A stretch of 6,007 bases of DNA from an uncultured Collinsella sp. (GCA_958418185.1 CATZEP010000084.1:1-6007); one strand, 5' to 3'. Positions 1 to 5,623 are shown, counted from the first letter of the stretch. Translations and numbers: made by a program. The notes: generated by a model not told the origin, from the letters alone.

Positions 1-39
1 GGACACCTCAGTGCGCTCGGTTTTATTGTCGGATGCCAT
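1..39 (-). CDS. Start of an unidentified gene downstream of recQ (3' end outside window)
   Basis: An ATG at 39-37 opens a frame that reads MASDNKTERTEVS and stays open to the window edge, 13 codons. It begins 2 nt after the recQ stop codon. A good Shine-Dalgarno, GGAG followed by CATAACG and then ATG, lies inside the last recQ codons. The tight spacing and the ribosome site suggest translation from the same transcript as recQ. Thirteen hydrophilic residues are too few to name a family, so no function is proposed. It could be a chance open frame, but the ribosome site argues otherwise. Confidence 0.55.
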   Translation of the reverse strand, partial: MASDNKTERTEVS

Positions 40-41
40 CG

Positions 42-2021
42 TTATGCTCCATTCCGTGCATGCTCGGACTCAAATTCTTCAATCGCCGCCATAAACTGCT
101 CGCCAAAGGCATCGGCCTTTTTCTCGCCGATGCCGTTGACCTGGATAAGCTCGTCGCGCGTCTGCGGGCGTAGGCGGCACAGACCGCGCAGGGCTTTGTC
201 GGAAAAGACCATGTACGGCGCCATCTCCAGCTCGGTCGAAATCTCCTTGCGCAGGGCACGCAGGCGCTCGAACAGCTCGGCATCGTCACCCACGCGCGGG
301 CGCTGATCCAGCTCGGCCTCCTCACGCAGCAGATCCACCGCACGGCGGGCGCGGGTCGAGGCCTTGCGCTTGGACGCGCGACGCTTAACGGTAAAGGCAA
401 ACGCCTCGTTCTCGGCCTCGCCGGCGCGCGGGCCCAGCCCCACGACCGGGTACTGCCCCTGCGAGGTGGCCAGATAACCGCGGCCGCACAGCTGGCCGAT
501 GATGTCCTTGATGCGCCCGACCGATTCGCTCGACAGCTCACCGTAGCCGCGGTCCTCATCCAAATGCATCTGGCGAATGCGCTCGGTGTTGCCGCCGTGG
601 AGCACGTCGGCGATCAGTGACTTGCCAAAGCGCATGGGACGCGTGGCCACATAGCGCACGGCGGCGCGGGCCATATCGGTGACGTCCTCGACCTCGAACT
701 GCGTGAGGCAATTGCTGCAGTTGCCGCAGCCCTCGGCCTCATCCGTGGCGGTGCCGCCCGTACCGGCCGCGGCATGCTCGGCCGCGGCCTCGTCGCCAAA
801 GTAGCGCAGCATGTATTCGCGCAGGCAGCCGGTGGTATTGCAGTAGCCCTCCATCTGGCTGAGCAGACGATATCGATTCTGGAGCGCCCACGCGCGCTGC
901 TCGTCGTCGAGCGCCTCGTCGGCAGCATCGCCGCGGTCGATCAGAAAGCGGCGCATGCGAAAATCGTTACCGTTCCACAGCAGGTGGCAGCTGGCCGGGT
1001 CGCCGTCGCGGCCAGCGCGACCAGCCTCCTGGTAGTAGGCCTCGATACTCTCGGGCACGTTGTTGTGAATCACGTAGCGCACGTTGGGCTTGTCGATGCC
1101 CATGCCAAAGGCGTTGGTGGCAACCATCACCTGGATATCGTCGTCGATAAAGGCGCGTTGGCTCTGGCGGCGGGCGTCGTTGCCCATGCCAGCATGGTAG
1201 CGGCCCACGCGAATGCCGCTGGGGTCCAGGGCCTCGGCAAGCTCCGCGGCCAGCACGTCGACCGTCTTGCGAGTCGAGCAATACACGATGCCGCTCTCGC
1301 TCGAATGCGCGATCACGTAGTCGCGCACCCACGCGGTCTTAGCCTTGTCGCCCATCTCCTCGCAACCAAAGTAGAGGTTCTTGCGATCAAAACCCGTCAC
1401 CACGGTCGCCGGGTTTTGCAGGCCGAGCATCTGCTGAATGTCCGCGCGCACACGCTCGGTCGCCGTAGCGGTAAAGGCCGCCACGATGGGGCGCTGCGGC
1501 AGGGAATCAATAAACTCGCGAATCTGCAGGTAGGCGGGGCGGAAATCCTGACCCCATTGGCTCACGCAGTGGGCCTCGTCAATGGCCACGAGCGGCACGC
1601 CAATGCCGCCGTCCGCCGCGGCCTCCTGCGCAAAAGCTAAAAAGCGCGGCTCGAGCAGGCGCTCGGGCGCCACGTACATAAGCTGGTAGCGGCCCTCGCG
1701 CGCCCGCTTGAGCACGGTGTTTTGCTGAGCCGGGGTAAGGCTGGAGTTGAGATAGCTGGGTCGCGCACCCGCCGCGAGCAACGCACGGGTCTGGTCCTCC
1801 ATCAGCGACAGCAGCGGGCTCACCACAAAGGTGATGCCGGGCAGCATGAGCGCGGGCACCTGGTAGCAAATGGACTTGCCGGCGCCCGTGGGCATAACGC
1901 CCAGCGCATCGCGACCGGCAAGAATCGCATCGACCATGCGGTCCTGTCCCGGGCGAAACGAGGTGTAGCCAAAATAGGCGCCGAGCGTGTCGAGCGCCAT
2001 CTGCTGCATGCTATCGGTCAT
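42..2021 (-). CDS. recQ: ATP-dependent DNA helicase RecQ
   Basis: A 659-aa superfamily 2 helicase that unwinds DNA 3'-5' in recombination and repair, acting in the cytoplasm. Visible motifs in order: motif 0 FRPGQ (22-26), Walker A PTGAGKS (44-50), DEAH (148-151), FTATA (183-187), IVYCSTRK (245-252), VATNAFGMGIDKPNVR (300-315) and the arginine-finger motif QEAGRAGRDG (331-340). The RecQ-C-terminal zinc site uses C399, C432, C435 and C438. A winged helix follows (about 450-545), then a basic Ala/Arg/Lys linker (547-563) and an HRDC domain (about 580-655). Length is typical of RecQ with one HRDC. Two oddities: Q158 stands where the aromatic-rich loop usually has His (SQWGQDFRP), and an Ala/Gly/Glu-rich insert lengthens the zinc loop. 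The ATG start has AGGA four bases upstream, and a TATAAT box lies 32 nt before it. Confidence 0.97.
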   Translation of the reverse strand: MTDSMQQMALDTLGAYFGYTSFRPGQDRMVDAILAGRDALGVMPTGAGKSICYQVPALMLPGITFVVSPLLSLMEDQTRALLAAGARPSYLNSSLTPAQQNTVLKRAREGRYQLMYVAPERLLEPRFLAFAQEAAADGGIGVPLVAIDEAHCVSQWGQDFRPAYLQIREFIDSLPQRPIVAAFTATATERVRADIQQMLGLQNPATVVTGFDRKNLYFGCEEMGDKAKTAWVRDYVIAHSSESGIVYCSTRKTVDVLAAELAEALDPSGIRVGRYHAGMGNDARRQSQRAFIDDDIQVMVATNAFGMGIDKPNVRYVIHNNVPESIEAYYQEAGRAGRDGDPASCHLLWNGNDFRMRRFLIDRGDAADEALDDEQRAWALQNRYRLLSQMEGYCNTTGCLREYMLRYFGDEAAAEHAAAGTGGTATDEAEGCGNCSNCLTQFEVEDVTDMARAAVRYVATRPMRFGKSLIADVLHGGNTERIRQMHLDEDRGYGELSSESVGRIKDIIGQLCGRGYLATSQGQYPVVGLGPRAGEAENEAFAFTVKRRASKRKASTRARRAVDLLREEAELDQRPRVGDDAELFERLRALRKEISTELEMAPYMVFSDKALRGLCRLRPQTRDELIQVNGIGEKKADAFGEQFMAAIEEFESEHARNGA

Positions 2022-2052
2022 GGTTTCCTAACGTCAGAATCATTTGCCGCCG

Positions 2053-2058
2053 ATTATA
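2053..2058 (-). promoter_or_regulatory. recQ: Probable -10 box of the recQ promoter
   Basis: On the minus strand a perfect TATAAT occurs in otherwise very GC-rich DNA, with its downstream edge 31 nt before the recQ ATG. That would give a leader of about 25 nt ending in the AGGA ribosome site. No convincing -35 hexamer is seen at 16-18 bp spacing, where the sequence is GC-rich. The placement is good but the call rests on one hexamer. Confidence 0.5.
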
Positions 2059-2147
2059 CGCCGCCACGCGGACCGGTGCCGCGCCGCTGCCGGCCACGGG
2101 CGATGCAATCCGAAGGGAACGAGCGTGGATTTTTGGACACTTTCCGG

Positions 2148-2215
2148 ATGAGCGTGGATAATCTCCCACTTTGAGCACGCCGTTGAGCCAAAAACGGGAG
2201 ATTATCCACGCTCAT
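2148..2215. repeat. Perfect 20-bp inverted repeat, 28-nt spacer
   Basis: The left arm ATGAGCGTGGATAATCTCCC (2148-2167) is exactly complementary to the right arm at 2196-2215. Each arm contains TTATCCACG read towards the spacer or its complement, which is 8 of 9 to the DnaA box TTATCCACA. A further partial copy, GAGCGTGGAT, sits at 2121-2130. The element is non-coding, lies in the gap upstream of recQ and has no T-run, so it is not a standard terminator. It looks like one copy of a dispersed extragenic palindrome; copy number is not visible here. Confidence 0.9.
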
Positions 2216-2223
2216 TCTGTGGG

Positions 2224-2279
2224 TAGTCATTGGGGACGTTCCTGAATGACCAGTCGTTTAAGAACGTCCCCAATGACTA
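2224..2279. repeat. Perfect 18-bp inverted repeat, 20-nt spacer
   Basis: TAGTCATTGGGGACGTTC at 2224-2241 is exactly complementary to 2262-2279. It begins 8 nt after the preceding palindrome but shares no arm sequence with it. There is no T-run on either side and no open frame. Two perfect long palindromes of unrelated sequence side by side suggest separate insertions or a composite extragenic repeat. Confidence 0.9.
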
Positions 2280-2324
2280 TCTTGACAAGCGCGGAAACGT
2301 CGCTGGTTGAGCATAAGTCAGCGA

Positions 2325-2422
2325 AAACGCCCCTAAGCGAGCAAGGTGACGCGAAAGAGGAGGGAAGCGTACTTCGGTACGCGACCGACGATTGAACGTC
2401 AGATTGCCGCTTAGGGGCGTTT
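2325..2422. repeat. Nested multi-helix element with cUUCGg tetraloop; candidate structured RNA
   Basis: The outer 15-bp helix is perfect: AAACGCCCCTAAGCG (2325-2339) pairs with 2408-2422. Inside it GCAA (2341-2344) pairs with TTGC (2404-2407) and TGACG (2347-2351) with CGTCA (2397-2401). The apex is GCGTAC-TTCG-GTACGC (2367-2382). Read as plus-strand RNA the apex is a C(UUCG)G tetraloop, an extra-stable fold, which favours that strand. The outer helix is followed by TTT on plus and TTTT on minus, so it might also act as a weak bidirectional terminator. No promoter was identified. It could equally be a repeat folded only as DNA or as part of a read-through transcript. Confidence 0.7.
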
Positions 2423-2436
2423 GCAGCGTCGGCCGG

Positions 2437-2460
2437 TCCGCCGTTCGTCAGAACGGCGGA
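2437..2460. repeat. 10-bp hairpin closing the first tandem module
   Basis: TCCGCCGTTC (2437-2446) pairs perfectly with GAACGGCGGA (2451-2460) around a GTCA loop. No T-run follows on either strand, so it is not a classical intrinsic terminator. It occupies the same place in its module as the hairpin next to the gntR stop codon. Confidence 0.75.
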
Positions 2461-2531
2461 ACAAAACTTCTGATCATGCCGCCGAAGTTGAAAGGCAGAT
2501 TGCCGCTCTGGCGGGCTTGCAGCGTCGAGCC

Positions 2532-2558
2532 GTTGCGCGGTTTGGAAAACCGCGCAAC
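2532..2558 (-). terminator. Strong hairpin just after the GntR gene, terminator-like but without U-run
   Basis: GTTGCGCGGTTT (2532-2543) pairs perfectly over 12 bp with 2547-2558 around a 3-nt loop. In transcription order it starts 5 nt after the regulator's TAG stop codon. That position fits a 3'-end or RNA-stabilising hairpin, but no U-tract follows, so intrinsic termination would be inefficient. Confidence 0.5.
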
Positions 2559-2563
2559 TAGAG

Positions 2564-3283
2564 CTACATGACCATGACGTAGCGCGATCCCACGTAGTAC
2601 TGCTTACCCATCAGGACCGGCTCATCGTTGGGACCGGTAAAGCCGGCGCGCAGGTTGAGCAGCGGATCATGCGGGGCAATGCCCAGCTCGGCCGCCTGCT
2701 CGGCATTGGCGCGAACGGCCTCGACCGTACGGTAGCCAACCGAGACAATCGGCGTTCCGCCAACACGCTCGACCTCAGCAAAAATCGACTTGTCCTCAAG
2801 ATCGGCCGTCAACAGCTCACGGTAGGCGTCAAACGGCACAAAGATGTTCTCCTCAAATATGGGCTCGCCGTCGGCCGTACGCACGCGCTTGATATGCAGC
2901 AGTAGCGCATCCTTCTGCAGGCCAAAGAACTCCATCTCGTTTTGGCGCGCCGGCACAATCTGGCGATCGACCACATGTGCACCGGCCTTCATGCCGTTGC
3001 CGGCACACAGCGCGGTAAACGTCTGCAGCGTCGAGGCGTGAAACTGGCGGTTGATGTGCGGCGTGGAGACAAAGGTGCCACGGCCCTGCTGCTTAACCAG
3101 GTAGCCATCGGAGCACAGCTCCTCGACGGCGCGGCGCACCGTAATGCGGCTCACCTCGTACTGCTCGGCAAGCTCGAGCTCGGACGGAATACGCTCCTTG
3201 GGTGCATAAACACCTTTCTCGATCGCATCCTTGATTTCGTCGTAAATCTGCTGGTAAAGCGGTGCATTTTTGGGCGATGGCAT
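2564..3283 (-). CDS. GntR-family transcriptional regulator, HutC subfamily (UTRA domain)
   Basis: A 239-aa DNA-binding regulator. Residues 7-74 form the GntR winged helix, with PLYQQIYDEIKDAI, the recognition-helix stretch SRITVRRAVEEL and the wing QGRGTFVS. Residues about 95-235 match the UTRA effector domain, including LHIKRVRTADGEPIFEEN and the closing GKQYYVGSRYVMVM. The length is standard for HutC-type regulators, which usually repress transport or catabolic genes and respond to small ligands such as sugar phosphates or amino acids. The ligand cannot be read from the sequence. The ATG has only a weak AAGAG ribosome site, nine bases upstream, but no other start fits the domain. It stands alone between two gaps. 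Control of the upstream sugar genes is possible but unproven. Confidence 0.93.
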   Translation of the reverse strand: MPSPKNAPLYQQIYDEIKDAIEKGVYAPKERIPSELELAEQYEVSRITVRRAVEELCSDGYLVKQQGRGTFVSTPHINRQFHASTLQTFTALCAGNGMKAGAHVVDRQIVPARQNEMEFFGLQKDALLLHIKRVRTADGEPIFEENIFVPFDAYRELLTADLEDKSIFAEVERVGGTPIVSVGYRTVEAVRANAEQAAELGIAPHDPLLNLRAGFTGPNDEPVLMGKQYYVGSRYVMVM

Positions 3284-3370
3284 ATCTAATCACTCTTAAT
3301 GAAATATCGAAATAACTAATACGTATATAACATCTAGGTTCATGTTACCTCATATTGATAAAACGATACA
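3284..3370 (-). promoter_or_regulatory. AT-rich leader and likely promoter/operator region of the GntR gene
   Basis: This stretch is strikingly AT-rich compared with the flanking genes. It contains the perfect 8-bp palindrome ATACGTAT (3319-3326) and overlapping GTATATAAC (3323-3331), loosely like the GT-N-AC sites bound by HutC-type regulators. A weak promoter match on the minus strand is TTGTAT (3366-3371) with TAACAT (3342-3347), 18 bp apart. Autoregulation is common in this family, but the exact operator and promoter are not clear. Confidence 0.4.
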
Positions 3371-3375
3371 ACCTC

Positions 3376-3419
3376 CCTACCAAAAAGCGACAGCTTCATT
3401 TTGGTAGGTTTTATCTGGG
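3376..3419. repeat. 44-bp palindromic repeat, copy 1
   Basis: CCTACCAAAA (3376-3385) pairs with TTTTGGTAGG (3399-3408) around a 13-nt loop and is followed by TTTTATCTGGG. Forty of 44 bases match a second copy at 5512-5555 in the same orientation. An alternative inner fold pairs AAGC (3385-3388) with GCTT (3393-3396). The element sits about 90 bp upstream of the regulator's start codon. Conservation extends past the hairpin into the right flank, so it is a true repeat and not just a similar fold. Confidence 0.85.
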
Positions 3420-3426
3420 CAAACGA

Positions 3427-3462
3427 GAGCCCCTCGAAAGCAACGAGGCTTTCGCGGGGCTC
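3427..3462 (-). terminator. Likely terminator of the YitT gene
   Basis: GAGCCCC (3427-3433) pairs with GGGGCTC (3456-3462) and CGAAAGC (3435-3441) with GCTTTCG (3448-3454), separated by one mismatch, with a 6-nt loop. On the minus strand it lies 41 nt after the YitT stop codon and is followed by TCGTTTGCC, a poor U-tract. Stem strength and position support a terminator; the weak tail lowers confidence. Confidence 0.65.
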
Positions 3463-3503
3463 AAGCGGGCAGGATCACGCCGGGCCGGCAAAATGCCAAT
3501 ACC

Positions 3504-4511
3504 CTACTTGCCGTCGTCCTGCTGCAGGCTGTCCTGCTCGCAGAGGCGCGACCGCCTGTTGGCCATACGTGCGGGCTTGTCAGGATCGGGAACGGCCGTG
3601 GGCATGGGCTCGTCGACATGACCGCCCCACCAGCCGCCCACAAAGTCGAGCGTGTGGAACACGTTGATCACGGCGCCGGGATCAATGTCGCACACCAGCT
3701 TAATGATGTCCTGGCTCTCGTAGGTCGAGACAACGGCGTGCAGCAGGTACATCTTTTCGCGGCTGTATCCGCCGATGACCTCGGCGCAGCTAATGCCGTG
3801 CTGAAAATGGTCAACATAGGCGGTCATGACCTCGTCTGCCTTGCGCGTCGTGATCTGCAGCGTCACGCGGTCGTAGCGACGATAGAAACTGTCGATGGTC
3901 TTGGTCGAAATAAACTGGAACACGATGGAGTACGCCGCATTGTCCCAGCCAAACATAAAGCCAAAGATCGCCAGGATAAAGCAGTTGAAACCAAAGATGA
4001 CGCCCCAGATAGTCTTGCCCGTGTGGTTGGAGACCCACAGCGCGATAAAGTCGGTGCCGCCGGTGGATGCGCCGGACTTTAGCGCGATGGCAGCGCCCAG
4101 ACCCGAGACCACGCCGCCAAAAATGATGAGCATGATCTTGTCGCCCAAAAACGGAGCAAAGTGAAAGATGTTGAGGAACAGCGATGAGAGCACGACCTGC
4201 ATCATCGAGAAGATGACGAAGCGCTTGCTAATGCCGCTCCAGCATAAGAGTGCCACGGGGATGTTGAGCGCGAGCATACCGAGCGAGATGTCGATGTGGA
4301 CGCCGCCGAGCGAGGTAACGCGATCGAGTAGGACCGCGACGCCGGTGAGACCGCTCGGAAGCAGGTCGGCGGGTTGAATGAACGCCTGGATCAGAAATGT
4401 CTGGAGAACGGCAGAAATGGTGACCGCCACGGCAGTAATGGCACGGCGAACGATGGTGAGGCGGCCGAGCACGAGCACTCGGTCCGTGAGCTGATCGATG
4501 GCGTTCGCCAC
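3504..4511 (-). CDS. YitT family membrane protein with DUF2179 domain
   Basis: A 335-aa protein of the YitT/DUF161 family, whose molecular role is not established. About six hydrophobic segments can be seen: roughly 23-46, 50-65, 75-92, 98-118, 126-146 and 167-188. Between the last two lies the family signature KSGASTGGTDFIA (145-157). The cytoplasmic DUF2179 domain follows (about 212-298), with YDRVTLQITT at its start and DIDPGAVINVFHTLDFVGG near its end. A charged tail of about 35 residues then extends the protein. The start is GTG at 4511, supported by AAAGGAG five bases upstream and an extended -10 promoter. A hairpin terminator lies after the stop, so it is probably transcribed alone. 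Confidence 0.92.
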   Translation of the reverse strand: MANAIDQLTDRVLVLGRLTIVRRAITAVAVTISAVLQTFLIQAFIQPADLLPSGLTGVAVLLDRVTSLGGVHIDISLGMLALNIPVALLCWSGISKRFVIFSMMQVVLSSLFLNIFHFAPFLGDKIMLIIFGGVVSGLGAAIALKSGASTGGTDFIALWVSNHTGKTIWGVIFGFNCFILAIFGFMFGWDNAAYSIVFQFISTKTIDSFYRRYDRVTLQITTRKADEVMTAYVDHFQHGISCAEVIGGYSREKMYLLHAVVSTYESQDIIKLVCDIDPGAVINVFHTLDFVGGWWGGHVDEPMPTAVPDPDKPARMANRRSRLCEQDSLQQDDGK

Positions 4512-4556
4512 GTAGGCTCCTTTCGAAGGCAGATGTAGTTGTGGGGCATGTCCGCG

Positions 4557-4588
4557 ATTGTAGCATGGAGCGTGCGGGGGCGTTTCAA
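4557..4588 (-). promoter_or_regulatory. Probable promoter of the YitT gene
   Basis: On the minus strand TGCTACAAT gives an extended -10 (TGN plus TACAAT, 4557-4565), about 46 nt before the GTG start. TTGAAA (4583-4588) is a plausible -35 but the spacer is 20 bp, longer than the usual 17. The extended -10 may compensate. The predicted leader is about 40 nt. Confidence 0.5.
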
Positions 4589-4650
4589 TTCACCCTCCCT
4601 CGACAACCAAAACGGGACCAGCAACCCCCACGACCAAAGGGCAAAATTCC

Positions 4651-4769
4651 AAGTGAGTAGACTTTTTACGATCTGCCGAGCACACCCAAAACAGCCACCT
4701 CTGGGACCTGCGGTTTTACAAAGGAAGATATGCATTGTGCTCGGCCTGCGCCAAAAAGTCTACTCACTT
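4651..4769. repeat. Long interrupted palindrome, 17-bp outer and 10-bp inner helices
   Basis: AAGTGAGTAGACTTTTT (4651-4667) is exactly complementary to 4753-4769. Inside, separated on both sides by a symmetrical 7-nt loop, GCCGAGCACA (4675-4684) pairs exactly with TGTGCTCGGC (4736-4745). The 51-nt centre holds AAAAC (4688-4692) facing GTTTT (4713-4717). The two-step helix could be a structured RNA or a small non-coding mobile repeat; no clear target duplication flanks it. It lies in the 355-bp gap between the HAD and YitT genes, which otherwise holds the YitT promoter and no convincing gene. Confidence 0.85.
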
Positions 4770-4776
4770 AGCCCGA

Positions 4777-4808
4777 ATCGAAGCCAAACGGATCAAAATC
4801 GAAACCAA
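4777..4808. repeat. Short direct repeat, period 21
   Basis: ATCGAAGCCAAA (4777-4788) and ATCGAAACCAAA (4798-4809, one mismatch) are 21 bp apart, immediately right of the long palindrome. The spacing is two helical turns, which can suit a protein-binding pair, but the pair is short and may be chance. Confidence 0.35.
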
Positions 4809-4866
4809 ATTGAGCCAGTCCACCGCAAAAAACGTTTGAACCCGTGCTTCTCGCGGCGGATTGACA

Positions 4867-5496
4867 TTACAAAGCGGCCAAAATGTCGGTCAGATTATCG
4901 ATAACGGCATCGGCTCGCGATTGATCGAGGTTGACGCCCTCGTGCGGACGCAGTGCCAGGACGCGGGCGCCGGAGCGCTTGCCGGCCTCGATGCCCAAAG
5001 GCGAATCCTCGATAACCAGGCACTCGGCAGGCTCCACCCCCAGCGCCTCCATGGCGCGCAGGTAGATCTCGGGGTCGGGCTTAAACGCGCTGCACTCGTG
5101 ACCACTGATGGTGTAGTCCAGCACGTCGGCGATACCGGCAATCTCCACCAGCTCGTCAATAAGCTCGCGATAGGACGAGCTCGCGATGGCGCACTTCACG
5201 CCGCGCTCGTGCAGCTCACGCATCACCGGCTCCGCCTGCTCGTTGAGCAGCTCGGCATACGGAACGGGATGGTCCGGGCTATAAACCTGCTTGTACTCCA
5301 CGCGCAGGCGCTCGCGCAGCTCAACATCGTCGGGCACCAGCGCCTCCCAAATGGCAGGCTCGTTAGACCCCGAAAGATCAGGGATCTCGTCAAAGTGGAA
5401 GCCCTTCTCCTCCATAAACGCCACGCGACGACGGTTGTAGAACCACTCGGTATCGACCAGCACGCCGTCCATATCAAACAGCACTGCCTTGATCAT
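4867..5496 (-). CDS. HAD family hydrolase, beta-phosphoglucomutase-like
   Basis: A 209-aa cytoplasmic phosphatase or phosphomutase of HAD subfamily I. Motif I is FDMDGVLVDTE, with D8 as nucleophile and D10 as acid/base. Motif II is in CAIASSS (S106), motif III is K139 in FKPDPEIY, and motif IV is E163-D164 in VIEDSPLGIEA. A helical cap fills about residues 15-85. The exact substrate is not visible; relatives act on sugar phosphates. Two in-frame ATGs lie two codons apart. The one at 5496 is chosen because the GGGAGGAG ribosome site lies six bases before it but directly touches the first ATG. A longer in-frame reading from 5628 runs through a terminator and a repeat, so it is rejected. A terminator separates it from the SIS gene, so it probably has its own promoter or relies on read-through. 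Confidence 0.93.
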   Translation of the reverse strand: MIKAVLFDMDGVLVDTEWFYNRRRVAFMEEKGFHFDEIPDLSGSNEPAIWEALVPDDVELRERLRVEYKQVYSPDHPVPYAELLNEQAEPVMRELHERGVKCAIASSSYRELIDELVEIAGIADVLDYTISGHECSAFKPDPEIYLRAMEALGVEPAECLVIEDSPLGIEAGKRSGARVLALRPHEGVNLDQSRADAVIDNLTDILAAL

Positions 5497-5502
5497 ACGC
5501 AT

Positions 5503-5510
5503 CTCCTCCC
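5503..5510 (-). promoter_or_regulatory. Strong Shine-Dalgarno of the HAD gene, next to a repeat hairpin
   Basis: GGGAGGAG on the minus strand sits 6 nt before the chosen ATG (5496) and 0 nt before an alternative ATG (5502), which decides the start. One base separates it from the end of the 44-bp repeat, so the transcript would carry a hairpin directly upstream of the ribosome site. Confidence 0.75.
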
Positions 5511-5511
5511 A

Positions 5512-5555
5512 CCTGCCAAAAAGGGACAGGTTTATTTTGGTAGGTTTTATCTGGG
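5512..5555. repeat. 44-bp palindromic repeat, copy 2
   Basis: CCTGCCAAAA (5512-5521) pairs with TTTTGGTAGG (5535-5544), with one G-T position, around a 13-nt loop, then TTTTATCTGGG. It matches copy 1 at 3376-3419 in 40 of 44 positions, same orientation and same arm spacing. It lies between the SIS terminator and the HAD ribosome site. Confidence 0.85.
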
Positions 5556-5590
5556 GTTTTGCGACACGACAGACACGCCCTCCCCAGAGC

Positions 5591-5623
5591 AAAAAAGGGG
5601 ACGGGGCGCAAACCCCATCCCCT
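5591..5623 (-). terminator. Intrinsic terminator of the SIS-domain gene
   Basis: AGGGGA (5596-5601) pairs with TCCCCT (5618-5623) and GGGG (5603-5606) with CCCC (5613-5616), with one mismatch and a 6-nt loop. In minus-strand RNA the hairpin is followed by six U (5596-5591). It begins 33 nt after the TAA stop codon, a classical Rho-independent terminator. Confidence 0.9.

Larger units (their letters stand above)
2400..2558. repeat. Two tandem modules, 96-bp period, each ending in a hairpin
   Basis: CAGATTGCCGCT occurs at 2400-2411 and 2496-2507, and TTGCAGCGTCG at 2421-2431 and 2517-2527, with the same 21-nt offset in both. Each is followed by (A)GCCG and then a strong hairpin: 2437-2460 in the first module and 2532-2558 in the second. 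The two hairpins have unrelated sequence. The module is therefore conserved as short blocks plus a foldable tail. The first module shares its CAGATTGCCGCT block with the right side of the tetraloop element. Confidence 0.8.

Noticed and set aside
774..1640. 288-codon open frame on the plus strand inside recQ
   Set aside because: It is antisense to the conserved helicase domain, has a low-complexity Ala/Val/His composition and no recognisable domain; typical shadow frame in GC-rich DNA.
2121..2215. Replication origin suggested by DnaA-box-like sequences
   Set aside because: Only two good matches and one weak one occur, inside a palindrome, with no AT-rich unwinding region and no dnaA or dnaN next to it.
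2148..2558. CRISPR array
   Set aside because: The repeats are inverted and of several different sequences; no regularly spaced direct repeats with unique spacers and no cas genes are present.
4391..4735. 114-codon minus-strand open frame in the HAD-YitT gap
   Set aside because: It starts inside the long palindrome, overlaps the YitT start and promoter, and has no recognised domain or ribosome site; its sequence is explained by the palindrome.
4651..4769. Insertion sequence
   Set aside because: There is inverted-repeat structure but no transposase frame and no visible target duplication; at most a non-autonomous element.
4539..4904. 121-codon plus-strand open frame in the HAD-YitT gap
   Set aside because: It covers both arms of the palindrome and overlaps the HAD 3' end antisense; no ribosome site or domain is seen.
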